DNA of 9,767 nucleotides from an uncultured Lachnospiraceae bacterium. GTDB lineage: Bacteria > Bacillota > Clostridia > Lachnospirales > Lachnospiraceae. The notes under the pieces are model-generated. The model saw only the letters and a list, made by a program, of their open reading frames with translations, was not told the DNA's origin and did no database searches. Of the stretch, positions 1 to 6,164 are shown one piece after another. The position numbers and the translations under genes are program-made. Location: contig CADCQU010000391.1 of the NCBI GenBank assembly GCA_902803635.1, forward strand, positions 1 through 9,767. The letters run 5' to 3'. The first letter of the stretch is position 1; each line of letters begins with the position of its first letter.

Positions 1-28
1 ATCCTGTCAACAGTAGCGAAAAACATAC

Positions 29-56
29 GGGATTCTTCGCTTCGCTCAGAATGACA
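29..56 (-). repeat. single copy of the 30-bp TCATTCTGAGCGAAG element
   Basis: Read on the minus strand this is TGTCATTCTGAGCGAAGCGA followed by AGAATCCC. It is the same unit that is tandemly repeated at the right edge of the window, here as one copy in opposite orientation. The ends ATTCT and AGAAT are complementary, giving an imperfect palindrome. It is non-coding, and its function is unknown to me. Confidence 0.8.
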
Positions 57-122
57 ACCATTTTTCAAGGAAGATGATTCCTTTTAATGAGTTCAACCGT
101 ACAGGTGGAAATATTTCGCCTG

Positions 123-155
123 CCACTTGTCTCCCCCTGAGAGTGCAGCAAGTGG
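123..155 (+). repeat. truncated fragment of the two-hairpin REP-like element
   Basis: The segment begins CCACTTGTCTCCCCCTGA, as the full elements do, but loses the GGGGGAGC arm and second hairpin. It ends in CAAGTGG (149-155), the exact reverse complement of its first seven bases (123-129). It looks like a decayed or rearranged copy lying 23 nt from the intact copy at 179-230. Confidence 0.5.
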
Positions 156-178
156 AACGGCCTTTATTTGTTCACCTA

Positions 179-230
179 CCACTTGGCTCCCCCGAAGGGG
201 GAGCTGTCGGCGTAGCCGACTGAGAGGGGG
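179..230 (+). repeat. REP-like two-hairpin element, subfamily A, copy 1
   Basis: It starts CCACTTGG and ends GACTGAGAGGGGG. Hairpin 1 is GCTCCCCC (186-193), loop GAA, GGGGGAGC (197-204). Hairpin 2 is GTCGGC (206-211), loop GTA, GCCGAC (215-220). It lies about 50 nt past the stop of the SGNH gene and could form a 3' structure on that transcript. No T-run follows on the minus strand, so it is not a classical intrinsic terminator. An apparent reading frame through it (Pro-Leu-Ser-Arg-Leu-Arg-Arg) is an artefact of the repeat. Confidence 0.85.
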
Positions 231-283
231 CAGACTTTCATCAGCTACGGAATAAGAGGGGGGTACGCCGTAACACATCCCCC

Positions 284-871
284 TCACGGCAAGCCAAGCA
301 GAACCTTCCCCAGCACCTCCGCAAGCTGGCGATGTCCTTCCTCCGACAAATGCACTCCGTCGAAGGCCATTCGGGGAGCGAGGGCGGCCACGTCAAAGAA
401 ATCGAGACCATATTCCTGTGCAAATGCCGCGTACGTTTCGGAAAGGCCCCCGGCCGTCCGGAGGTAGGCGGCATTTTCCTCTGTATCCGGGATGAGCAGC
501 GGCGGCGGGGCCAGAAGAAGGACACGCCGCTCTCCCCCCTCCCACCTCCGCAGCTCCGGGACATTTGCAAAAAGATTCCGCAGGCGCAACGCGACCCTTT
601 CCGCATCCGGCTCCCAGATACGGAAGATGTCATTTGTGCCAAGCATGATCGTCAGCGTATCAAAAGACTCATAGCGAGCCAGCATTTTCCGCAAAAGCTC
701 ATAGCCCCGCCCTCCAATCGGAATCGTCCGCCCGTTCAGGCCTTCATTTGCCGTCTCAATCCCAAACCGCGAATGAAGCAGCTCCGGCCAGCGGGCATTT
801 GCCGGATAACGTCCCCCGTCCTGCGGATCAAAACCATACGTATTCGAATCCCCATAACATACTATTTTCAC
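284..871 (-). CDS. SGNH/GDSL-family hydrolase (esterase/lipase type), 195 aa
   Basis: This is a small SGNH hydrolase, a serine esterase fold acting on ester bonds of acylated sugars, lipids or small esters; the substrate cannot be told. Seen: block I GDSN with the Ser nucleophile at about residue 9; block II EGLNGRT with Gly about 47; block III GTND with Asn about 80; block V DGVHLS with Asp about 171 and His about 174. All four catalytic and oxyanion residues are present, and the length is normal. There is no signal peptide or membrane segment, so it is probably cytoplasmic. The start is GTG at 871, preceded by GGAGG with a 6-nt spacer; an ATG six bases upstream is out of frame and stops at once. 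It lies 156 nt beyond the purine permease stop with a terminator between, so it is probably transcribed separately. Family confident, substrate unknown. Confidence 0.9.
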   Translation of the reverse strand: MKIVCYGDSNTYGFDPQDGGRYPANARWPELLHSRFGIETANEGLNGRTIPIGGRGYELLRKMLARYESFDTLTIMLGTNDIFRIWEPDAERVALRLRNLFANVPELRRWEGGERRVLLLAPPPLLIPDTEENAAYLRTAGGLSETYAAFAQEYGLDFFDVAALAPRMAFDGVHLSEEGHRQLAEVLGKVLLGLP

Positions 872-884
872 TTCATGCCTCCGC

Positions 885-916
885 TCCTACCTCGAAAATA
901 TATCTTTTTCCTCTCC
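885..916 (-). promoter_or_regulatory. weak promoter candidate for the SGNH hydrolase gene
   Basis: On the minus strand a TATATT -10-like box occurs in AAAGATATATTTTCG, with a poor TTTCTA -35-like box about 17 nt upstream. This would give a very short leader before the GGAGG and GTG start. Only half of the -35 matches consensus. Confidence 0.25.
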
Positions 917-944
917 TGTTAGAAACCCGTAAGCGCTCTCACAC

Positions 945-981
945 CGGTTCAGTGGAAAAAAGCCACTGTCCAGCCGAACCG
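945..981 (-). other. bulged hairpin upstream of the SGNH hydrolase gene
   Basis: CAGTGG (950-955) and CCACTG (963-968) form a 6-bp stem around an A/T loop. Outside it CGGTT (945-949) pairs with AACCG (977-981), leaving an 8-nt bulge on one side. It lies between the terminator at 994-1014 and the SGNH start, so it may belong to the SGNH leader or just downstream of the terminator. No function is assigned. Confidence 0.4.
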
Positions 982-985
982 TAAC

Positions 986-1020
986 GAAAATAACCCCCGC
1001 ACGCCGCGCGGGGGCTTTTT
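986..1020. terminator. bidirectional hairpin terminator after the purine permease gene
   Basis: The stem is CCCCCGC (994-1000) with GCGGGGG (1008-1014) around a 7-nt loop. On the minus strand it is followed by TTATTTT and would end the permease transcript 14 nt past the stop codon. On the plus strand it is followed by CTTTTTCTTT. It separates the permease from the SGNH hydrolase gene. Confidence 0.85.
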
Positions 1021-1027
1021 CTTTGAT

Positions 1028-2455
1028 TTACACGATCAGGAAAAACTTGATGAAGAAGATGATGGAAATCACGTAGGTGAGGATGGAAACCTGCTTCGCC
1101 TTGCCCGTCAGGACGGAGATGATCGTATGGGTGACAAGGCCGATACCAATGGCGTGTCCAATCGAGCCGGAAATCGGCATGGCGACCAGCATGAGCGCGA
1201 CCGGAAGGAACTCCTCAAAGTTCGAGAGGTTGACATTCTTAACGCCCATCAGCATCAGGGCTCCGACGTAGATGAGCGCCGCGGAGGTTGCCGCTGGCGG
1301 GATGATGGCCGCGATCGGGGCGATGAACATACAGGCCAGGAAAAGGACGCCCGTGGTGAGGGCCGTCAGACCCGTGCGGCCGCCGGCCTCAACGCCTGAG
1401 GCGGACTCGATGAAGGTCGTAACCGTGGACGTGCCCGTGCAGGCTCCGGCAACGGTTCCAATCGCATCCGAAAGCAGGGCTTCCTTCATCTTCGGCATGC
1501 TTCCATTCTTGTCGAGCATGCCGGCGCGGGAAGCGGTTCCCACGAGGGTGCCGATGGTGTCGAACATATCGATCATGCAGAACGTGATCACCAGGGTTAT
1601 GGCCGTAAACCAGCCGACCTGGATGAAAGAAGAAAAATTAAACTTAAAGAGCGTGGTCTCGACCATGTCCGAGAAGGGCGGCAGCCAGCTGGCCTTCGCA
1701 AGCCCATCGAACGGATTCACGTGCATGAAAATCGCCTTGGAGGCCCAGAAAATCCCGGACGCGCCCAGCATCCCGATGAGAACGGCCGCCTTCACACGCT
1801 TTCTCGCGAGAACGACAATCAGGAGAAGTCCTATGAGCATCGTATTCACGGTAATGCACATTTCCAAATACCCGCTTCCCATGGTATTTTTCGCGCTCGC
1901 AGGCGACAAAGAGCCGAAGAAGTCCCGCATGACGTAATAAGGCCCGCCGGTATCCGAAAAAATGCCGGCATTCGAGCCAAGGCCGATGTCAAGAAGCATG
2001 AGTCCCATGGCCGGGGCAATGCCCATGCGGATACTGTAGGGAATCGCCGTAACAATCTTCTCCCGGATGGAGAGGAAGGAAAGGATGGTGAAAACAATGC
2101 CCTCGACAAGGATGATGCAAAGGGCGGCCTGGTAGCTCTCCGTAAAGGACAGGCCGGTAATGCCGACGATTTCTCCTACGACGGTGGCAAAGAAGGTATT
2201 GATGCCCATGCCGGGCGCCATCGCGAACGGCTTGTTGGCGAGAAAGGCCATGCAAAACATGCCGACCGCCGATGCAAGGCAGGTAGCCAAAAACACGCCG
2301 TTCCAGAGCTTCATGCCGCCATTGGCGCCAAAGTTCGTCAACAGGTTCGGATTCAGGGCGATGATATACGCCATCGTCATGAATGTGGTCAGACCGGCCA
2401 GGATCTCGGTACGAACCCTGGTGCCGTTCTTTTTCAGTGAGAAAACCTTTTCCAT
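1028..2455 (-). CDS. NCS2-family (AzgA/PbuG-like) purine nucleobase permease, 475 aa
   Basis: This is an integral membrane proton-coupled transporter, expected to import hypoxanthine, guanine, adenine or xanthine. Seen: a very hydrophobic chain with about a dozen membrane segments; the APGMGINTFF signature around residues 80-89; MIDMFDTIGTLVGTASRAG around 294-312; and the second re-entrant signature GTSTVTTFIESASGVE around 341-356, which is typical of the AzgA/PbuG branch. Length is normal. The start is ATG 2455, with GGAGG at 2465-2469; the longer in-frame extension to 2542 crosses a hairpin leader and adds 29 Cys/Arg-rich residues unlike the family, so it is rejected. A good promoter and structured leader lie upstream and a strong terminator downstream, so it looks monocistronic. 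Unlike most of its neighbours it has no GCAAATG heptamer, and its Ala-Asn pairs use GCC codons. Specificity within purines is inference. Confidence 0.95.
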   Translation of the reverse strand: MEKVFSLKKNGTRVRTEILAGLTTFMTMAYIIALNPNLLTNFGANGGMKLWNGVFLATCLASAVGMFCMAFLANKPFAMAPGMGINTFFATVVGEIVGITGLSFTESYQAALCIILVEGIVFTILSFLSIREKIVTAIPYSIRMGIAPAMGLMLLDIGLGSNAGIFSDTGGPYYVMRDFFGSLSPASAKNTMGSGYLEMCITVNTMLIGLLLIVVLARKRVKAAVLIGMLGASGIFWASKAIFMHVNPFDGLAKASWLPPFSDMVETTLFKFNFSSFIQVGWFTAITLVITFCMIDMFDTIGTLVGTASRAGMLDKNGSMPKMKEALLSDAIGTVAGACTGTSTVTTFIESASGVEAGGRTGLTALTTGVLFLACMFIAPIAAIIPPAATSAALIYVGALMLMGVKNVNLSNFEEFLPVALMLVAMPISGSIGHAIGIGLVTHTIISVLTGKAKQVSILTYVISIIFFIKFFLIV

Positions 2456-2479
2456 GTACAAATACCTCCGTTTGCTAAT

Positions 2480-2541
2480 CGGCAGATGCCGACCACTGCC
2501 GCACCTGCATTTGCCCATTGAATCCACGTCCGGCAAATGCA
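2480..2541 (-). promoter_or_regulatory. structured 5' leader of the purine permease gene
   Basis: The transcript would carry two hairpins before the Shine-Dalgarno. The first is TGCATTTGCC (2506-2515) with GGCAAATGCA (2532-2541), a perfect 10-bp stem with a 16-nt loop, made of two inverted GCAAATG heptamers. The second is CGGCAG (2480-2485) with CTGCCG (2496-2501). The GGAGG lies only about 10 nt further. I could not match it to the purine, preQ1, ZTP, THF or fluoride riboswitch consensus from memory. A cis-regulatory role is inference. Confidence 0.45.
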
Positions 2542-2554
2542 CTACTACTCGTAT

Positions 2555-2583
2555 ATATTAGAGCGAAACGGAGAGAAAAGCAA
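2555..2583 (-). promoter_or_regulatory. sigma-A type promoter for the purine permease gene
   Basis: On the minus strand TTGCTT (2583-2578) is followed after exactly 17 nt by TAATAT (2560-2555). Immediately upstream is an AT tract of about 40 bp (2586-2626) with runs of T on the minus strand, which could act as an UP element. Predicted transcription would start near 2548, leaving a leader of about 90 nt. Confidence 0.6.
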
Positions 2584-2631
2584 GCAAAAATAAAAAAAGT
2601 ATAAAAAATGTAAAAAAATTTATACACCCTT

Positions 2632-2693
2632 CGCAGTTGTCCGCAAGCTAATCCTTTCGGGCTGCTGCGCCGTCCCGACTGCGTAGGATTTAG
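2632..2693 (-). other. complex stem-loop with possible pseudoknot downstream of the HD gene
   Basis: An extended stem-loop begins about 10 nt past the HD stop codon. CTAATCCT (2648-2655) pairs with AGGATTTAG (2685-2693, one bulge), and TCGGG (2657-2661) pairs with CCCGA (2674-2678). In addition ACTGCG (2678-2683), inside the stem-loop, is complementary to CGCAGT (2632-2637) outside it, allowing a pseudoknot or a switch. It is followed on the minus strand by GTATAAATTTTTTT, so it may be an imperfect transcript end. The spacing is not that of a standard intrinsic terminator. Confidence 0.4.
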
Positions 2694-2702
2694 TACAATA
2701 TC

Positions 2703-3233
2703 TCAGTTCTTCTCCCGGATCCTCTGCAAAAGCTCTTCCTTCTTCTCCCCCTCCGGGAGGGTTGCGGCAAGCCTTGAGACGGCCCCGGACATTTCCGGGG
2801 AGAGATCCATAAAATTCTCCAGGGTCTCCTCGATATAGTGTCTTCGAAAGCCGATCGAAGCGACGGGAGCGCTGCGAAGATTGTGGAGGCGGTCGGCCGC
2901 CTTCACCGTCCTCGACATCGGGTTCTCCTTCAGGTTCCGCACATAGTCCTGGAGAACATATCCCGGTTCCTTCGTGAGGAGCCGGACGGCCGTGAGGACC
3001 TCGGCTCCGCCAATCCGGAGAATGTCCGCCGGATCCGCCGTGGTATCCTCCAGGAGGTCATGGAAGAGGCCGCAAATCTGGTAATCCTCGTCACAGCCCC
3101 AGTCGCGGAGCATCTCCGCGACCGCGACCGGGTGGGTGATGTACGGGATTCCCTCCTTCCGCTTCTGTCCCTCATGCATTTTCGTTGCATATGCCAGTGC
3201 TTCCTGAAACCGCTCGCTTCGTGTCCCTTCCAT
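2703..3233 (-). CDS. stand-alone RSH-type HD hydrolase (probable small alarmone hydrolase, MESH1-like), 176 aa
   Basis: This is a metal-dependent HD phosphohydrolase resembling the hydrolase half of RelA/SpoT enzymes, which remove the 3' pyrophosphate of (p)ppGpp. Seen: basic QKRKEGIPYITHP around residues 23-35 with the first metal His about 34; GLFHDLLEDT around 55-64 with His 58, Asp 59 and the Glu-Asp pair 62-63; and KAADRLHNLR around 111-120 with metal Asp about 114. At 176 aa it matches single-domain hydrolases and has no synthetase, TGS or ACT domain. The ATG at 3233 has AGGAGA seven nt upstream. It follows the HAD gene by 53 nt, so the two are probably co-transcribed, and the purine permease lies downstream under its own promoter. 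Another nucleotide could be the substrate; the fold is confident and the ppGpp role probable. Confidence 0.88.
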   Translation of the reverse strand: MEGTRSERFQEALAYATKMHEGQKRKEGIPYITHPVAVAEMLRDWGCDEDYQICGLFHDLLEDTTADPADILRIGGAEVLTAVRLLTKEPGYVLQDYVRNLKENPMSRTVKAADRLHNLRSAPVASIGFRRHYIEETLENFMDLSPEMSGAVSRLAATLPEGEKKEELLQRIREKN

Positions 3234-3286
3234 GTCGCCCTCTCCTATCGTGCAATGCGTTCCATCAGTGTAACCAATTAAAATCC

Positions 3287-4114
3287 TTACTCTCCCAAAA
3301 GCCCAAAATGCTCCAGTGCCCTATAAATTCCGTCCTCGTGGAGGGGCGTCGTCACATAGTCGGATACCTCCTTCGCAACGTTCATGCCATCCCCCATCGC
3401 GATGCCGGTTCCGGCCGCGCGGAGCATCCCAAGGTCGTTCACACTGTCCCCGATGGCATAGCTATTTGCCAAATCGATATTTAAAAGCTGCAAAACGTGG
3501 AGGAGGCCATTTGCCTTGTCGTAGCCCTTCGGCACCATTTCGACGACCTTGTCGCTGTGGATCAGGTAGTCGTAAATGTCCGAGAGCTCCGCAAAGCACG
3601 TCTCCCTCTCGACCCCCTCCGTGTCGCACGAGAGCTTCGACATTTCCCAGCGGCCCCAGTGGTCCTCGATGGAGAGGAGCTTTTCTCCCATCGTCTTAAT
3701 CACGAGATCCCCGTAAGGCTCCTTGTCAAATTCCTCGAGCGTCAGATAGAGGTTGTTCCGCCCTTCCAGAATCGCGCGGAACTGGTGGCGTTTCACCGTC
3801 TCCACCGTCCTCAGGCAAATGTCCTGCGGCAGCCGGTAGTAGTAGAGCACATTTTCCTCGCAAATGTCGAGTCCCACGGCATTTCCGTCCGGGTTCCACT
3901 CGATCATCGTCCCGCAGCCCGAGACAATCCCGTCGAAGCCCAGTGAGAATAAATTGGGGCTGTTGATGAAGGACCGCGTTCGTCCGGAGTTGACGAAGGC
4001 GAGGTTCCCGGCCTCCCGGAGCTTCCAGATGGCCAGCCGCGTGCTCTCCGGAATCCTCATATGAAAATCCCACAGCGTCCCGTCGATATCAAAAAATACG
4101 ATCTTCTTATCCAT
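3287..4114 (-). CDS. Cof-type HAD-superfamily (IIB) phosphatase, 275 aa
   Basis: This is a cytoplasmic Mg-dependent phosphatase of the haloacid dehalogenase superfamily with a C2B-type cap; relatives remove phosphate from sugar phosphates, nucleotides or flavin cofactors. Seen: motif I FFDIDGTL with nucleophile Asp 9 and general acid Asp 11; motif II VNSGRTR with Ser about 43; the motif III Lys in KGYDKANG around 196-203; and motif IV IGDSVNDLGML with Asp about 223 and 227. The cap lies between motifs II and III. Length is normal. I chose ATG 4114, with AGAGG four nt upstream, because it places DIDGT at the N-terminus; a longer frame to 4195 runs into a repeat flank. The gene leads a probable two-gene unit with the HD hydrolase. 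The substrate cannot be read from sequence. Confidence 0.92.
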   Translation of the reverse strand: MDKKIVFFDIDGTLWDFHMRIPESTRLAIWKLREAGNLAFVNSGRTRSFINSPNLFSLGFDGIVSGCGTMIEWNPDGNAVGLDICEENVLYYYRLPQDICLRTVETVKRHQFRAILEGRNNLYLTLEEFDKEPYGDLVIKTMGEKLLSIEDHWGRWEMSKLSCDTEGVERETCFAELSDIYDYLIHSDKVVEMVPKGYDKANGLLHVLQLLNIDLANSYAIGDSVNDLGMLRAAGTGIAMGDGMNVAKEVSDYVTTPLHEDGIYRALEHFGLLGE

Positions 4115-4196
4115 GTAACCTCTTTTACCATTTATCAATAATGTATGAAAGATCCGTCCTCGTATGGAGTTGAAATCACCGACGAATAAAACCATC

Positions 4197-4254
4197 CTCT
4201 TGGCTCCCCCTCAGGGGGAGCTGTCAGCACCAAAGGCGCTGACTGAGAGGGGCC
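4197..4254 (+). repeat. REP-like two-hairpin element, subfamily A, copy 2
   Basis: Hairpin 1 is GCTCCCCCT with AGGGGGAGC around one C. Hairpin 2 is GTCAGC with GCTGAC in an extended 9-position stem containing one A-C mismatch, which would be a G-U pair on the complementary strand. It ends GACTGAGAGGGG. It lies upstream of the HAD gene. Confidence 0.85.
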
Positions 4255-4303
4255 TTCCCTCAGCTTTTCCCTAAGTGAAAAAGATAAGTTCTCCTCGGTG
4301 CTA

Positions 4304-4319
4304 CGCCCTTCTCCGTCAC
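4304..4319 (-). repeat. remnant of a subfamily B REP-like element
   Basis: CGCCCTTCTCCGTCAC matches the reverse complement of the 3' end of the subfamily B copy at 7799-7814 with one mismatch in 16 bases. It abuts the start of A copy 3, suggesting an old B copy broken at this junction. Confidence 0.4.
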
Positions 4320-4374
4320 ACTTGGCTCCCCCTCAGGGGGAGCTGTCAGCGCCGGAGGTGCTGACTGAGAGGGG
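4319..4374 (+). repeat. REP-like two-hairpin element, subfamily A, copy 3
   Basis: It starts CACTTGG, has the perfect GCTCCCCCT/AGGGGGAGC hairpin, then GTCAGCGCC with GGTGCTGAC (9 pairs including one G-U), and ends GACTGAGAGGGG. It is in the same orientation as copy 2, about 122 nt apart. It lies just past the flippase stop on the minus strand. Confidence 0.85.
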
Positions 4375-4397
4375 GGTGAGTTCAGGCTTCTAATTTT

Positions 4398-6038
4398 TCA
4401 CCTGATATGTAGCCTCCTCATCAGCCCCAGCAGCTTCGTCCCCATCGGGAGCCGCCGCATCTCCTCGTCACTCATTTTCGTCGATTTCATATAGACGATG
4501 ACATAGACGAAAATGCCAATAACGACCGCGAGCGCGGTGAGGCCCGCACTGGGCAGGTACCTGCTGAAAATATGCGAAAGGAAAATCGCCGGCGGCCAGT
4601 AGATGATGGCCACAACGACCCCCATGACAAGGGCAGCTTTTAGCGGGGCAAAGAGCAGGTCGCGTAATTTGTGCTCGTACTTAAGATACCGTTTGAGGGA
4701 CCTCGCGTTAAGGAAGGTCACCGTGGCTGCGTAAACCACCGTCGCGATAAGGACGCCCATGACCCCGAGCGGGGTAAAGGCCACCAGCACCGCCGCCACC
4801 ACTGCGTTCACGACAAGCGCAATGGCCGCATTTTTCACGGGGGCCGACGGATGCCCAAGCCCCTGGAGGACGCCATTTGTCACTGTAGAAAAGCTATAGA
4901 AAATGACCGAGACCGCGCCGACGGCAAGAAGAGCCCCCGCAGCCCACGGATTTGCCGACGGGTAGAGAATCCGGATAACCGGAGAGGCCAGAACCGCAAG
5001 CCCCACGGCCGCCGGCACCGCGATGAAGGCCGAGAGCCGCATGCACTCGTCAATCCTGTCCACCGCGTCCTGCCGCCGCCCGGACGCCATGGCCGCCGCC
5101 ACCGCCGGGATGAGGGCCGTCGAGGTCGCCGAGGACATCGCAATCGGGATATTGATGATGGGTTTAAACTGGTAGCTGAAAATGCCGTACTGGCTGGACG
5201 CCTCGGCCGCGGGAACCCCGCGCCAGAGCATCAGGTAATTGTAAATGTTCTGGTCCACGATGGCGGATGCATTGTAAATGAAGGTCGAGAAGATGATCGG
5301 GGTCACCATGAGGAAAATGACCCGGAAAACCTGTCCGTAGCTCTCCTCCTTGCTCTTCCGGTCGCGGAACACGCGCCGGTGGATGAGCTTCCGGTTAACG
5401 TACCAGACGATGAGCATGAAAAAAATGCCCGTGAGCACGCCCGCGCCGGTGCCGAGCGTTCCGCCCGCCGCGCCAAACTTCGCGACCTCAGCCTCATTTG
5501 ACGCAAACGCCTTGGTAAAGAGCCACGCGGCAACAACGGAGACCACCGCGTTCACCACCTGCTCCACTACGCGGGAGACCGCTGTCGGGAACATGCTCCC
5601 ATGCGCCTGGAAATAGCCGCGGAGGCAGCCGAGAAGCCCCGAGAAGACAATGGTCGGAGCCAAAATCCGGAGTGCCAGCACCGCGTCCGGCTGCGTGCTT
5701 AGAAAGAGCGGGGCACCGAAGAAGGTCACAAGGCAGCCAAGCCCGCCGACCACGAGGACGTAGTAAACAGAGGCCCGGAAGACCTTCTGGACGTTCTTGT
5801 ACTGATGCAGCGCGATGCGCTCCGAGATGACCTTGGAGATGGCCGTCGGTATACTGTAAGACGATATAAGAAGGATAATCGTATACCACTCGTAAGCGAA
5901 GGAATAGTAGCCGTCGCCCACCGGACCCATGATCATATGGAGCGGGCTACGGTAGAGAAGCCCGATAATGCTACACAGAAGCTGCGCCGCCATGAGGAAG
6001 GAAGCCTCCTTCACGACCGTCTTTTTGCCATTTGCCAT
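4398..6038 (-). CDS. MOP-superfamily polysaccharide/lipid II-type flippase (SpoVB/YtgP/MurJ-like), 546 aa
   Basis: This is a polytopic membrane protein of the MVF/PST branch of the MOP exporters, which flip undecaprenyl-linked glycans such as lipid II or oligosaccharide units across the cytoplasmic membrane. Seen: a hydrophobic chain of the size expected for about 14 membrane segments; the family-typical N-terminus KEASFLMAAQLLCSIIGLLY; SSYSIPTAISKVISER around residues 59-74; the SpoVB/YtgP-like signature LRGYFQAHGSMFPTAVSRVVEQ around 139-160; a basic cytoplasmic loop around 215-235; and a basic C-terminus. ATG 6038 has GGGGAG six nt upstream. A 519-nt gap with six tandem hairpin repeats separates it from the ATP-grasp gene, so it is probably transcribed independently. 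The neighbouring ligases hint at envelope work, but lipid II flipping, sporulation and exopolysaccharide export cannot be told apart here. Confidence 0.9.
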   Translation of the reverse strand: MANGKKTVVKEASFLMAAQLLCSIIGLLYRSPLHMIMGPVGDGYYSFAYEWYTIILLISSYSIPTAISKVISERIALHQYKNVQKVFRASVYYVLVVGGLGCLVTFFGAPLFLSTQPDAVLALRILAPTIVFSGLLGCLRGYFQAHGSMFPTAVSRVVEQVVNAVVSVVAAWLFTKAFASNEAEVAKFGAAGGTLGTGAGVLTGIFFMLIVWYVNRKLIHRRVFRDRKSKEESYGQVFRVIFLMVTPIIFSTFIYNASAIVDQNIYNYLMLWRGVPAAEASSQYGIFSYQFKPIINIPIAMSSATSTALIPAVAAAMASGRRQDAVDRIDECMRLSAFIAVPAAVGLAVLASPVIRILYPSANPWAAGALLAVGAVSVIFYSFSTVTNGVLQGLGHPSAPVKNAAIALVVNAVVAAVLVAFTPLGVMGVLIATVVYAATVTFLNARSLKRYLKYEHKLRDLLFAPLKAALVMGVVVAIIYWPPAIFLSHIFSRYLPSAGLTALAVVIGIFVYVIVYMKSTKMSDEEMRRLPMGTKLLGLMRRLHIR

Positions 6039-6164
6039 ATCTAACTCCCCGGAAATACCTTTCCTTCCTGTCTGCGTAACCTGTTCCCTTTGAGAATTCG
6101 TTACAATGCATGTGCCTAAGCCGAGCTTACTTTCTGCGTTAAGCCGCAGAGGCCGAAAAAGCAG
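6039..6164. other. upstream region of the flippase gene
   Basis: It holds the GGGGAG ribosome binding site (6045-6050) and a short hairpin CTGCG (6134-6138) with CGCAG (6145-6149). I see no convincing promoter and no coding sequence. The rest of the gap up to the ATP-grasp stop is the 64-bp repeat array. Confidence 0.4.

Noticed and set aside
93..287. 64-codon minus-strand reading frame at the left end
   Set aside because: It is largely a translation of the REP-like element (Pro-Leu-Ser-Arg-Leu-Arg-Arg-Gln pattern) and has no convincing ribosome binding site or family.
1721..2440. 239-codon plus-strand reading frame
   Set aside because: It is an antisense shadow of the permease with a low-complexity His/Arg/Gly-rich product.
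2456..2542. 29-codon N-terminal extension of the purine permease
   Set aside because: It covers the hairpin leader and the GGAGG that serves the ATG at 2455; the residues do not look like the family.
2456..2700. classical purine riboswitch upstream of the permease
   Set aside because: I could not find the conserved three-way-junction core or the loop-loop kissing sequences of the guanine/adenine aptamer.
4671..5501. 276-codon plus-strand reading frame
   Set aside because: It is an antisense shadow of the flippase, very rich in Arg/His/Gly, with no family character.
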